Positions 8,547-17,431 of a stretch of 64,000 bases of DNA are shown piece after piece (position 1 is the first letter of the stretch; each line of letters begins with the position of its first letter). The translations under genes were made by a program, and so were the position numbers. Below the pieces are notes generated by a model, which worked only from the letters and a program-made list of their open reading frames with translations, had not been told where the DNA came from and did not search any database. The stretch is taken from positions 2,170,001 to 2,234,000 of the forward strand of contig NZ_CP075691.1 in assembly GCF_020026305.1 (NCBI RefSeq), written 5' to 3'. This DNA comes from Streptomyces sp. 135. GTDB taxonomy: Bacteria > Actinomycetota > Actinomycetes > Streptomycetales > Streptomycetaceae.

Positions 8547-9751
8547 CACACGCGAAGCCGCCCACGACCCCGCCCCTCACCGGCCTCCGCGTCCTCGACC
8601 TGGCCACCCTCTTCGCCGGCCCCCTCGCCGCCACGATGCTCGGCGACTTCGGCGCGGAGGTCATCAAGGTCGAGCACCCGAGCCGCCCCGACCCGTCCCG
8701 CGGCCACGGCCCGTCGAAGGACGGCGTCGGCCTGTGGTGGAAGCTGCTCGGCCGCAACAAGCGCACGATGACGCTGGACCTGTCCACGCCCGGCGGCCGC
8801 GAGACCCTGCTGCGCCTCGCCGCCACCGCCGACGTGATCGTGGAGAACTTCCGCCCCGGCACCCTGGAGAAGTGGGACCTCGGCTGGCAGGAGCTGAGCG
8901 CGGCCAACCCCCGCCTGGTCCTGACCCGCGTCACGGGCTTCGGCCAGTTCGGTCCGTACGCGCGCCGCCCCGGCTTCGGCACGCTCGCCGAGGCTATGAG
9001 CGGTTTCGCCGCGGTCACCGGCGAGCCCGGCGGGCCCCCGACGCTGCCGCCCTTCGGCCTGGCCGACTCGATCGCGGGCCTCGCGACGGCGTACGCGGTA
9101 CTGACCGCGCTCGCGGCACGTGAGCGCACCGGACGCGGGCAGGTGGTGGACATGGCGATCATCGAACCGATCCTCACGGTCCTCGGCCCCCAGCCGCTCT
9201 GGTACGACCAGCTGGGCTTCGTCCAGCCCCGCACCGGCAACCGCTCCACGAACAACGCGCCCCGCAACACCTACCGCACCGCCGACGGCCGCTGGGTCGC
9301 CGTCTCCACCTCGGCGCAGTCCATCGCGGAGCGCGTACTGCGCCTGGTCGGCCGCCCGGAGCTGATCGCCGAGCCGTGGTTCGCCTCGGGCGCGGAGCGG
9401 GCCGCCCACGCCGACGTCCTCGACGAGGCGGTCGGCGGCTGGATCGCCCGCCACACCCGCGCCGAGGTGATCGAGGCCTTCGAGAAGGCGGAGGCGGCGA
9501 TCGCCCCCATCCAGGACGTACGCGACGTCATGACGGACCCTCAGTACGCCGCCCTGGACACGCTCACCACGGTCGAGGACCCGGAACTCGGCCCGCTCCG
9601 CATGCAGAACGTGCTCTTCCGCCTCTCCGAGACCCCCGGCGCGATCAGCTGGGCGGGTCGCCCGCACGGCGCGGACACGGACGCGGTCCTGGCCGAACTC
9701 GGCCTGACGGAACGGGAGATCACGACGCTGCGCAAGGAGGGCGCCCTATGA
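8543..9751 (+). CDS. CaiB/BaiF-type (family III) CoA-transferase
   Basis: This 402-residue family III CoA-transferase moves CoA between carboxylic acids through an aspartyl-CoA intermediate. The family start GLRVLDLATLFAGPLAATMLGDFGAEVIKVE is complete, and it is followed by DVIVENFRPGTLEKW and GFGQFGPYA. The likely catalytic Asp lies in GRGQVVDMAIIEP (near residue 205). The start at 8543 overlaps the upstream stop (ATGA), and the longer upstream frame is only read-through of the kinase gene in another frame. The 3' end overlaps the CitE-like gene by ATGA after an AAGGAGG site. Pairing with a CitE-like lyase suggests activation then cleavage of a hydroxy-dicarboxylate; the acid is not identifiable. 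Confidence 0.88.
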   Translation: MTHAKPPTTPPLTGLRVLDLATLFAGPLAATMLGDFGAEVIKVEHPSRPDPSRGHGPSKDGVGLWWKLLGRNKRTMTLDLSTPGGRETLLRLAATADVIVENFRPGTLEKWDLGWQELSAANPRLVLTRVTGFGQFGPYARRPGFGTLAEAMSGFAAVTGEPGGPPTLPPFGLADSIAGLATAYAVLTALAARERTGRGQVVDMAIIEPILTVLGPQPLWYDQLGFVQPRTGNRSTNNAPRNTYRTADGRWVAVSTSAQSIAERVLRLVGRPELIAEPWFASGAERAAHADVLDEAVGGWIARHTRAEVIEAFEKAEAAIAPIQDVRDVMTDPQYAALDTLTTVEDPELGPLRMQNVLFRLSETPGAISWAGRPHGADTDAVLAELGLTEREITTLRKEGAL

Positions 9752-10590
9752 CCGCCGCCCACCCCCTGACCTGGCTCTACGCCCCGGGCGACCGGCCCGA
9801 GGTGGTGGCCAAGGCCCTGCGCGCGGGCGCCGACGTGGTGATCGTCGACCTGGAGGACGCGGTCGCCCCCGGCCGCAAGGAGTACGCGCGGTCCGCGACG
9901 GCGGAACTCCTCTCGGATCCCCATCCGCCGCCCGTCCCCGTCCACGTCCGCGTGAACGCGCTGGGCACCCCCCTCGCCGACGCCGACCTCCGCGCGATCG
10001 CCCCGCTCCCCGGCGTCGCGGGGCTGCGCCTGCCCAAGGTCACCTCCCGCGCCGACGTCATCCGCGTCGCGGAACGCGCGGTCCCCGCCGACGGCGGCTC
10101 CCCCAGCCTGCACGCCCTCGTGGAGTCCGCGCTCGGTGTGGAGCACGCCTTCGCCATCGCCACCGCGCACCCGGCGCTGCACGGCCTCTCCCTCGGCGAG
10201 GCGGACCTCCGCGCGGACCTCGGCGTACGGGAGGACGCGGGCCTGGACTGGGCGCGCTCCCGCGTGGTGGTGGCCGCCCGCGCCGCGGGCCTCGCCCCGC
10301 CCGGCCAGTCCGTCCACCCGGACATCCGCGACCTCGAAGGCCTGGCGGCGTCCTGCGCCCGGGGCCGCGCCCTCGGCTTCCTCGGCCGCGCGGCGATCCA
10401 CCCCCGCCAGCTCCCGGTGATCGAACGGGCCTACCTCCCCACCGCCGAGGAGATCGAACAGGCGGAGGAGATCACCAAGGCGGCGCCGACGGACGAGGGC
10501 GCCCTCGCCCTGCCTGACGGCCGCTTCGTCGACCGGGCGGTGGTGGAGGGCGCGCAGCGGATCCTGTCCCTGGCGCGACGCCTGCGCTAG
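9748..10590 (+). CDS. HpcH/HpaI aldolase / citrate lyase beta-subunit-like (CitE-like) protein
   Basis: This 280-residue CitE-superfamily protein adopts a TIM barrel that cleaves or forms C-C bonds in (hydroxy)acyl-CoA or 2-keto acids with Mg2+. VVIVDLEDAVAP (about residues 31-42), HVRVNALGTPLADADL, RLPKV, ALVESALGV and SLGEADLRADLG are the usual landmarks, and the C-terminal AAIHPRQLPVI is characteristic of the CitE-like group. The start at 9748 has an ideal AAGGAGG site and overlaps the CoA-transferase stop. No citC/D/F/G/X genes are nearby, so this is not a classical citrate lyase; malyl-, citramalyl- or related CoA cleavage is more likely. It is the last gene of the operon. Confidence 0.85.
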   Translation: MTAAHPLTWLYAPGDRPEVVAKALRAGADVVIVDLEDAVAPGRKEYARSATAELLSDPHPPPVPVHVRVNALGTPLADADLRAIAPLPGVAGLRLPKVTSRADVIRVAERAVPADGGSPSLHALVESALGVEHAFAIATAHPALHGLSLGEADLRADLGVREDAGLDWARSRVVVAARAAGLAPPGQSVHPDIRDLEGLAASCARGRALGFLGRAAIHPRQLPVIERAYLPTAEEIEQAEEITKAAPTDEGALALPDGRFVDRAVVEGAQRILSLARRLR

Positions 10591-10591
10591 T

Positions 10592-10625
10592 CGACGTACG
10601 CCCGGAAGCGACGTACGCCCGGAAG
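10592..10625. repeat. 17-bp direct tandem duplication after the CitE-like gene
   Basis: CGACGTACGCCCGGAAG occurs twice back to back (10592-10608 and 10609-10625) in the short gap between two convergent genes. It does not form a terminator-like hairpin. It is most simply a small tandem duplication. Confidence 0.7.
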
Positions 10626-10634
10626 GCCTTGGCC

Positions 10635-11582
10635 TCAGCTCTTCTCGGCGGGCCCGGACTCGGCCTTGGACTCGGCCTTGGACGCGGGGGTCTTCTCCCC
10701 CTTGGTGAGCTGCACGGAACCGCCGTCACCGTCACCGACGCCCCCGCCGGAGGCCACCGCGCCGGAGTCATCGGGTTCCACGATCTCCTCGCGCCCGGGA
10801 CGCTTCTTCGCCGACACCACGAGGTAGACGACGGCCAGCACGAAGACCACGATCGCGGTCCATACGTTGAGGCGCAGGCCGAGCAGGTGGTGCGCGTCGT
10901 CGACCCGCATGTACTCGATCCAGCCGCGCCCCGCGCAGTACGAGGCGACGTACAGCGCGAACGCCCGGCCGTGCCCGAGCTTGAAGCGGCGGTCGGCCCA
11001 GATGACGAGGAGGGCGACGCCGACGCACCACAGGGACTCGTACAGGAAGGTGGGGTGGTACGTGCCGGGGACCCGGCCGTCCTCCGCCGAGGTGATCTTC
11101 AGCGCCCACGGCACGTCGGTGGGCCTGCCGTACAGCTCCTGGTTGAACCAGTTGCCCCAGCGGCCGATGGCCTGGGCGAGCGCGATGCCGGGGGCCAGCG
11201 CGTCGGCCCAGGCCGGCAGCGGGATGCCCCGGCGGCGGCAGCCGATCCACGCGCCGACCGCGCCGAGCGCGATCGCGCCCCAGATGCCGAGGCCGCCTTC
11301 CCAGATCTTGAAGGCGTCGACCCAGTCACGGCCCTCGCTGAAGTACAGCTGGTAGTCCGTGATCACGTGGTAGAGACGCCCGCCGACGAGGCCGAACGGC
11401 ACGGCCCACACGGCGATGTCGGCCACGGTGCCGGCGCGGCCCCCGCGGGCGATCCACCGTTTGTTGCCGAGCCAGACGGCCACGAAGACGCCGATGATGA
11501 TGCAGAACGCGTAGCCGCGCAGCGGAATGGGTCCGAGTTCGACCACTCCGCGGGACGGGCTGGGAATGAAGGCAAGGTCCAT
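10635..11582 (-). CDS. lgt: Phosphatidylglycerol--prolipoprotein diacylglyceryl transferase
   Basis: Lgt attaches diacylglycerol to the lipobox cysteine of prolipoproteins, the first step of lipoprotein maturation, in the cytoplasmic membrane. The protein is 315 residues with about seven hydrophobic segments. Landmarks seen are GGRLYHVITD, the family signature GRWGNWFNQELYG with its conserved Asn/Arg, and HPTFLYESLW. A hydrophilic Ala/Ser/Lys-rich tail of about 50 residues at the C terminus is usual in Streptomyces Lgt. The partner enzyme LspA is encoded at 48161-48754. It lies downstream of the trp genes and the DsbA-like gene on the same strand, 78 bases after the latter. Confidence 0.95.
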   Translation of the reverse strand: MDLAFIPSPSRGVVELGPIPLRGYAFCIIIGVFVAVWLGNKRWIARGGRAGTVADIAVWAVPFGLVGGRLYHVITDYQLYFSEGRDWVDAFKIWEGGLGIWGAIALGAVGAWIGCRRRGIPLPAWADALAPGIALAQAIGRWGNWFNQELYGRPTDVPWALKITSAEDGRVPGTYHPTFLYESLWCVGVALLVIWADRRFKLGHGRAFALYVASYCAGRGWIEYMRVDDAHHLLGLRLNVWTAIVVFVLAVVYLVVSAKKRPGREEIVEPDDSGAVASGGGVGDGDGGSVQLTKGEKTPASKAESKAESGPAEKS

Positions 11583-11660
11583 GGCACGTCCGACGCTACC
11601 GTGCCGGGCGGCGGGGGCGGCAACCAGCCCGGCTACGGGTCCATAACGGGCGCCTGCGCC

Positions 11661-12440
11661 TCAGCCTTTGTTGGCGTCCCGCACCATCTGCCGCAGCTTC
11701 TGCTGGGTGAGCGGGTTCTTCTGGTCGCCGAAGATGCTCTTGCCGTTGAGCAGCACGGTCGGGGTGCCCTGGAGCTTCGCGTCCTCGAAGGCCTTGTTCG
11801 ACCGGACGACCCAGCTGTCGTGCCTGCCGTCCTCGACGCACTTCTTGAAGGAGTCCGTGACGAGACCGTCGACCTGACCGGCGAGGTCGATCAGTTTCTC
11901 GTTCTTGCCGAAGGCGTCGTCGGTCTCGGCGGGCTGGTTCTTGAAGAGCACGTCGTGGTACGCCGGGAACTTGCCGGCGTCCTGGGCGCACGCCGCGGCG
12001 TTGGCCGCGCGCAGGGAGCCGCTGCCGCCCATGTTCCCGTCGATGAGCGTGGCCAGGTGGTACTCCACCTTCAGCTCGCCCTTGTCGGCGAGGTCGTGGA
12101 TCGTGGAGCGGAAGGCGTCCTCGAAGCCCTTGCAGGCCGGGCAGCGGAAGTCCTCCCAGATGGTGAGGGTCGACTTGGCGTCCGCCTTGCCGAGCGGGAG
12201 CGTCAGCTCGTCCTCACCGGTCGCCCCCTTGGGGACGACCACGGGCCCGGATGTGTCCTTCTCGTCGTCGCCGGCATTGGCGGCGAGCAGCCCCACCACG
12301 GCGGCGAGGCCGAGGACGCCGACCACCGCGGCGCCCACGATCAGCGCCCGGCGCCGCTTGTCGCGGGCCTTCTGTCGCTCTCGCTCTTCCGTCAGCCGCT
12401 CACGGGCCGATCGCTTTGCCTCACGGTTCTTCTCACTCAC
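11661..12440 (-). CDS. Membrane-anchored DsbA-like thioredoxin-fold protein (CPAC)
   Basis: This 259-residue protein has a very basic N terminus (residues 1-31), one membrane helix (about 32-55) and an extracytoplasmic thioredoxin/DsbA fold. The redox motif CPAC is at Cys100-Cys103, and a cis-Pro loop reads GTPTVLLNG. It probably oxidises or isomerises disulfides in exported proteins. The start is the GTG at 12440; longer upstream frames run into trpA in the wrong frame. A strong hairpin lies just upstream (12455-12482), so it may not simply be co-transcribed with trpA. A paralogue with the same layout and a CPGC motif is at 40590-41399. Confidence 0.85.
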   Translation of the reverse strand: MSEKNREAKRSARERLTEERERQKARDKRRRALIVGAAVVGVLGLAAVVGLLAANAGDDEKDTSGPVVVPKGATGEDELTLPLGKADAKSTLTIWEDFRCPACKGFEDAFRSTIHDLADKGELKVEYHLATLIDGNMGGSGSLRAANAAACAQDAGKFPAYHDVLFKNQPAETDDAFGKNEKLIDLAGQVDGLVTDSFKKCVEDGRHDSWVVRSNKAFEDAKLQGTPTVLLNGKSIFGDQKNPLTQQKLRQMVRDANKG

Positions 12441-12454
12441 ACCCCGCCAACGAA

Positions 12455-12482
12455 CCGGGGAGGCACGAGCGTGCCTCCCCGG
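12455..12482. terminator. Perfect 13-bp hairpin between trpA and the DsbA-like gene
   Basis: CCGGGGAGGCACG (12455-12467) is followed by two bases and its exact reverse complement (12470-12482). The hairpin sits 20 bases after the trpA stop and 14 bases before the GTG of the next gene. It lacks a clear U-run, as is common for Streptomyces terminators. It may end trp transcription or act as a processing/stability element. Confidence 0.7.
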
Positions 12483-12502
12483 TCCAGGACCACCCGTACG
12501 AG

Positions 12503-13314
12503 TTACGCCTTGCCGCGGACGCCGTCCGCGAGTTCGGCCGCCAGCGCGCGCACGGCGGCGAGTCCGGCGGCCTCGTCCTCGGCGTCGAGCATCCGCTGTA
12601 CGAAGGCGGAGCCGACGATCACTCCGTCGGCGAAGCCCGCGACCTCGGCGGCCTGGCGGGCGTTGGAGACGCCGAGGCCCACGCAGACCGGCAGGTCGGT
12701 GGTGGCCTTGGTGCGCCGCACCAGGTCCTGGGCCTGCTCGCCGACGGACTCGCGGGTGCCCGTGACGCCCATCAGCGACGCCGCGTACACGAACCCGGAG
12801 CCCGCCGCCGTGATCGTGGCGAGCCGCTCGTCCTTGCTGCTCGGCGCGACGACGAAGACCGTCGCCAGGTCGTGCTTCTCGGCGTGCTCCCGCCAGAGGC
12901 CGGACTCCTGGACGGGCAGGTCGGGCAGGATGCAGCCCGCACCGCCGGCCTCGGCGAGCTCGGCGGTGAAGCGCTCCACGCCGTAGCGGTCGATCGGGTT
13001 CCAGTACGTCATGACGAGCACCGGCTTGCCGGTCGCCTCGTGGGCCTCGCGGACGGTGCGCATGACGTCGCGGATCTTGAGGCCGCCGCGCAGGGCGATG
13101 TCGTCGGCGGTCTGGATGACCGGCCCGTCGAGCACCGGGTCGCTGTGCGGCAGGCCGACCTCGACGACGTCCGCGCCGCCGTCGAAGACCGCCTTGACGG
13201 CCGCGATGCCGCCGTCGACGGTGGGGAAACCGGCGGGCAGGTACGCGATGAGCGCGGAGCGCTCCTCGGCCTTGGCGACGGCCAGGGTGTCGCCCAGCAG
13301 TCGGATGTTGCCGC

Positions 13315-13318
<4 letters not shown>
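12503..13318 (-). CDS. trpA: Tryptophan synthase alpha subunit
   Basis: TrpA cleaves indole-3-glycerol phosphate to indole and glyceraldehyde-3-phosphate and channels indole to TrpB. The protein is 271 residues, the normal length for this TIM barrel. The catalytic pair is visible as Glu53 in VVEVGLP and Asp64 in [11 protein letters not shown]. Phosphate-binding loops GLGVSN and GVIVGSAF are present. The GTG start overlaps the trpB stop by 4 bases (GTGA), giving tight coupling of the two subunits, which work as an alpha2-beta2 complex. Confidence 0.97.
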
Positions 13319-14601
<1,283 letters not shown>

Positions 14602-14700
14602 GCGGAATCCTCGCTAGGACTGGCGTTGACGTCTGGCGCGCGTGCGCCCTGGCGCCGTTGCTGGTCGGGATTGATCGCGACTGCGGCCCGTCCTGGGCTT

Positions 14701-14732
14701 GTCGCGCAGTTCCCCGCGCCCCTTACGGGGCT
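14701..14732. repeat. Dispersed Streptomyces intergenic repeat motif with hairpin
   Basis: The string GCGCAGTTCCCCGCGCCCCT (14705-14723 region, one base variant) followed by TACGGGGC is a motif I recognise as occurring very often between Streptomyces genes. Its right half folds as GCCCC-TTAC-GGGGC (14718-14731). It ends immediately next to the trpM stop codon. Its abundance is from memory and should be counted across the genome; the hairpin is directly visible. It could be a 3'-end or mRNA-stability element. Confidence 0.55.
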
Positions 14733-14733
14733 T

Positions 14734-14898
14734 TCAGCTCGCGGCGGCGGTCAAGGCGCCGCGTCGCCATCGCATCCCGGGGATCTGGCCCGGCTCCGAG
14801 CCGATGTGGTACCGCACCCGCCTGCCCCGCACGCGCCGCGCGGGCGCCCGGCAGCCGCGGGGGCGGCAGCCGGGTGCGAGGCGGGCGGAGATCGGCAT
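14734..14898 (-). CDS. trpM: Tryptophan biosynthesis modulator, 54 aa
   Basis: This small basic protein is encoded between trpC and trpB. Translation from the ATG at 14898 gives 54 residues beginning MPISARLAPGCRPRGCR and containing RVRYHIGSEPGQIPGMRW before the stop. The ATG lies 9 bases after the trpC stop, so the two are probably translationally linked. Position, size and sequence match the small protein TrpM (TrpX) reported in Streptomyces coelicolor to modulate tryptophan synthesis and development. Two cysteines (about residues 11 and 16) and ten or more arginines stand out. Another minus-strand ORF of 63 codons in a different frame overlaps here but lacks the conserved end. Confidence 0.82.
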   Translation of the reverse strand: MPISARLAPGCRPRGCRAPARRVRGRRVRYHIGSEPGQIPGMRWRRGALTAAAS

Positions 14899-14907
14899 CG
14901 GGAGGGG

Positions 14908-15717
14908 TCAGCTCCGTCCGTGCCGCAGCGCCGGGTGCGCACCCGCGGCGACCAGGTCGGAGACCGCGGCCTTCGGGTCGCGGCCGGTCACCAGGGACTC
15001 GCCCACGAGGACCGCGTCGGCGCCCGCGTTGGCGTACGCGATCAGGTCGTGCGGGCCGCGGACACCGGACTCGGCGATCTTGACGACGCTGTCCGGCAGC
15101 TCGGGGGCGATCCGCTCGAACACGGTGCGGTCGACCTTGAGGGTCTTCAGGTCGCGGGCGTTGACACCGACGACCCGGGCGCCCGCGTCGACGGCGCGCT
15201 CGGCTTCTTCCTCGTCGTGCACCTCGACGATCGGCGTGAGGCCGATCGACTCGGCGCGCTCGATGAGGGACTCCAGGGCGGGCTGGTCCAGGGCGGCCAC
15301 GATCAGCAGCGCGAGGTCGGCGCCGTACGCCCGGGCCTCCCACAGCTGGTACGAGGTGACGATGAAGTCCTTGCGCAGCACCGGGATGTCGACCTTGGCG
15401 CGGACGGCCTCCAGGTCGGCGAGCGAACCGCCGAAGCGGCGCTCCTCGGTGAGCACGGAGATGACGGCGGCGCCGCCCGCCTCGTAGTCGGCGGCGAGGC
15501 CGGCCGGGTCGGCGATCGCGGCGAGAGCGCCCTTGGAGGGGCTGGAGCGCTTGACCTCGCAGATGACCTTGACGCCGTCGCCGCGCAGGGCCGCCGCACC
15601 GTCCTTGGCCGGAGAAGCCTTGGCCGCGCGTTCCTTGAGCTCTTCGAGGCTGACGCGCGCCTGCCGCTCCGCGAGGTCGGCACGGACTCCGTCGATGATC
15701 TCGTCGAGCACACTCAC
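14908..15717 (-). CDS. trpC: Indole-3-glycerol phosphate synthase
   Basis: TrpC closes the indole ring from carboxyphenylamino-deoxyribulose phosphate, the step before TrpAB. It has 269 residues, the family norm. The signature [13 protein letters not shown] holds the catalytic Glu54 and Lys56; [19 protein letters not shown] and [11 protein letters not shown] complete the TIM barrel. The GTG at 15717 is preceded by AAGGGGA; the in-frame upstream extension is non-coding. The enzyme before it in the pathway, phosphoribosylanthranilate isomerase, has no separate trpF here and is supplied by PriA at 21235-21963. Confidence 0.96.
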   Translation of the reverse strand: MSVLDEIIDGVRADLAERQARVSLEELKERAAKASPAKDGAAALRGDGVKVICEVKRSSPSKGALAAIADPAGLAADYEAGGAAVISVLTEERRFGGSLADLEAVRAKVDIPVLRKDFIVTSYQLWEARAYGADLALLIVAALDQPALESLIERAESIGLTPIVEVHDEEEAERAVDAGARVVGVNARDLKTLKVDRTVFERIAPELPDSVVKIAESGVRGPHDLIAYANAGADAVLVGESLVTGRDPKAAVSDLVAAGAHPALRHGRS

Positions 15718-15858
15718 GCGAGCGGTCCCCTTCCCTGACGGTTGAAGCTGACGTTCAAGCTGGTCACTGCGATGGTATCCGCAGGAGGGCGAAGCCCCCG
15801 CATCCGGTTGACGCCCATCCCACGACCTGGACACGCGTCACCCCTGCGGCCTGCGCGT
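15718..15858 (-). promoter_or_regulatory. Leader/promoter region of trpC
   Basis: This 141-base gap contains a short palindrome TTGAA-N7-TTCAA (about 15742-15758) about 25 bases before the trpC start. Further upstream a GC hairpin GGGGGC-TTC-GCCC is visible on the minus strand (about 15786-15799). No run of Trp codons, T-box or other recognised attenuator was found. An operator role for the palindrome is only a possibility. Confidence 0.3.
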
Positions 15859-16302
15859 TCATGGATGCAGCCATGACCCGAACGGCAGATTGCGTACGAG
15901 GGTGAAGGCGGCCACCAGGACACCGGCGCCCCACAGCTGTGCCGGGCGCAAGTCGATCCTCGGGGGCCGCCCGCGCGCCACGCGGACCACCCAGACGGCC
16001 CACAGCACCGCGAAGAGGCCGTAGCCGGCGACGGCGAGCGCGTTGGCGCCCAGGGCCGCGGTGAGATCGCCGTGGATGAAGGCGTGGGCGCTGCGCAGCC
16101 CGCCGCAGCCGGGGCAGTAGATACCGGTGAGGCGCAAGAGCGGGCAGGCGGGGTAGTGGCCGGGCTCGTTCGGGTCGACGGCGCCGACGTACGCGAAGGC
16201 GCCGGCGACGGCGGCGAGGACACCGGTCGGCACGCGCAGGCGGGCCAGGAGCGCGGGCGCGCCCTTTCGGGCGGTCTCGGCGCTCTCGGTTTCGGCTCTC
16301 AC
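15859..16302 (-). CDS. DUF2752 family membrane protein
   Basis: This 147-residue membrane protein of the DUF2752 family has unknown function. After about 24 polar residues there are three hydrophobic segments (about 25-42, 80-105 and 120-138). The family motif CPGCGGLRSAHAFIHGDL lies at residues 63-80, with a further Cys53, so a metal- or redox-active cysteine cluster near the membrane surface is plausible. The GTG at 16302 is preferred because residues before it are low-complexity. It sits just upstream of trpC on the same strand, a common actinobacterial arrangement, but a link with tryptophan is unproven. Confidence 0.78.
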   Translation of the reverse strand: MRAETESAETARKGAPALLARLRVPTGVLAAVAGAFAYVGAVDPNEPGHYPACPLLRLTGIYCPGCGGLRSAHAFIHGDLTAALGANALAVAGYGLFAVLWAVWVVRVARGRPPRIDLRPAQLWGAGVLVAAFTLVRNLPFGSWLHP

Positions 16303-16351
16303 GCGTGCATTGTGCCCCGGCCCGGGGCCCGCCGCCCGGGGGCCGGACAGC

Positions 16352-16391
16352 GGAAGAGGCGGCCCCGGCACCTGCCGGACCGCCTCTTTCC
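16352..16391. terminator. Hairpin terminator after the HGxxPAAWTG membrane protein
   Basis: GGAAGAGGCGG (16352-16362) pairs with CCGCCTCTTTCC (16380-16391) across a GC-rich loop, 12 bases beyond the minus-strand stop at 16404. On the minus strand the 3' arm is purine-rich, without a U-run. Confidence 0.65.
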
Positions 16392-16403
16392 GTACGGCGG
16401 AGG

Positions 16404-16634
16404 TCAGCTCTGGGACCGCACGACCTGGCGCTGCTGCTGGTTCTTGTCCGCGCCGAGGCCCATGGCGCGCATGACGAGGCCCACGAGGCCGCCGACCGCG
16501 GCGAGGGCCATGCCCGCCCAGAACCCGGGCACGTTGGCCATCACCATGAAGGCACCGGCGACGCAGAAACCGATGAAGGCGATGATGACACCGGTCCAGG
16601 CGGCCGGGGTGTGTCCGTGGCTGCTGCCCGCCAT
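16404..16634 (-). CDS. Small HGxxPAAWTG-motif membrane protein
   Basis: This 76-residue protein starts with a short polar segment containing HGHTPAAWTG, followed by two hydrophobic helices (about 13-34 and 38-58) and a Gln/Arg-rich cytosolic tail. The HGxxPAAWTG N terminus recurs in small actinobacterial membrane proteins next to trpE, but no function is known to me. The start has GAGGAG at ideal spacing. It is followed by a hairpin terminator. Confidence 0.75.
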   Translation of the reverse strand: MAGSSHGHTPAAWTGVIIAFIGFCVAGAFMVMANVPGFWAGMALAAVGGLVGLVMRAMGLGADKNQQQRQVVRSQS

Positions 16635-16740
16635 GACTTGCTCCTCGTTGCTGTATGCGTGGTGATGGGCGTAAGACCCACCGCGAGTCGGACGCTCGCT
16701 GTCATTGTCCCGTACCGGCGCGTATGGCCTGAGCGCGGGG

Positions 16741-17424
16741 TCATGCTTCGCGCGTCGGGTCCTCGCCCCGGTCCAGGGCCTTCCACAGTTCCTCGGGCCG
16801 CTCGGGGTCCGGGGCGCGGCGCGCCTTGCGGGGGCGCGGCGAGCCGTCGCGTTCGTAGCGTCCCGACATGGCGGGCCATGAGCGACCGTACGTGAGGGCG
16901 AGCAGGCCCGCGAGCAGGAGGAGGACGCCCGCGGCGGCCGCGGCGTAGGGCCAGCCGGTGTGGCTCAGGCCGCCGATGGTGGCGGCGGCGTCGCCGGACG
17001 CGGTGGCGGCCTTCTCGTCGAGGGCCGCGCTGTCGCCCGCACCGATCAGGGCGGCGGCCACGGTGCCCGCGCCGCTCAGCGTGAGCAGCAGGGAGACCAG
17101 GACGCGTCCGGTGCGGCGGACGGCGAAGACCGCGACGAGGGCGGCGAGGCCCACTATCGCGAGGGCCGCGGGCACGCCCGTGACGTCGCCGCCGCTCGCG
17201 GTCAGGGGCAGGTCGCCGCCCGCCACCGACGCCGTGCCGCGGGCCCAGGTCTGGCGGGAGGCGAGCAGCGCGAGGGCCGCGCCGACGGCGCCGAGCAGCA
17301 GGGCGGCGGCGATGCTGCGCCTGCTGCCGCGCTGTTCCTTGGTCTCGGCGGACCCGGCGGCCTCCGCGGCCTTGGCGGGGTCGGGCTGGGCGTCGGTACG
17401 GGGCGGTGGTACAGCGGAAGTCAC
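16741..17424 (-). CDS. Trp-region conserved membrane protein (TIGR02234 type)
   Basis: This 227-residue protein belongs to the actinobacterial family recognised by its place after trpE. A polar Pro-rich N terminus (about 1-35) leads to four hydrophobic segments (about 36-55, 75-93, 98-122 and 148-172), then a long charged tail containing TYGRSWPAMSGRYER. The loop after the first helix contains RQTWARGT, a conserved family motif. The GTG at 17424 lies 7 bases after the trpE stop, so it is co-translated with trpE. A role in tryptophan or anthranilate transport has been guessed for such genes but is unproven. Confidence 0.8.
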   Translation of the reverse strand: MTSAVPPPRTDAQPDPAKAAEAAGSAETKEQRGSRRSIAAALLLGAVGAALALLASRQTWARGTASVAGGDLPLTASGGDVTGVPAALAIVGLAALVAVFAVRRTGRVLVSLLLTLSGAGTVAAALIGAGDSAALDEKAATASGDAAATIGGLSHTGWPYAAAAAGVLLLLAGLLALTYGRSWPAMSGRYERDGSPRPRKARRAPDPERPEELWKALDRGEDPTREA

Positions 17425-17431
17425 CTGTCCA

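Noticed and set aside
9748..10590. Citrate lyase operon
   Set aside because: Only a CitE-like gene is present; the alpha and gamma subunits and citC/citG/citX-type genes are absent, so a classical citrate lyase is not supported.
10629..12986. A 785-codon plus-strand open frame opposite lgt, the DsbA-like gene and trpA
   Set aside because: It crosses several well-supported minus-strand genes, has no recognisable domain, and arises from the scarcity of stop codons in GC-rich DNA.
14751..14942. A 63-codon minus-strand frame overlapping trpM
   Set aside because: It overlaps the end of trpC, ends in a random Arg/Ser-rich tail, and is out of frame with the conserved RYHIG...GMRW ending; the 54-codon frame is preferred.
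15718..15858. A tryptophan leader peptide or attenuator before trpC
   Set aside because: No short frame with adjacent Trp codons and no T-box sequence were visible.
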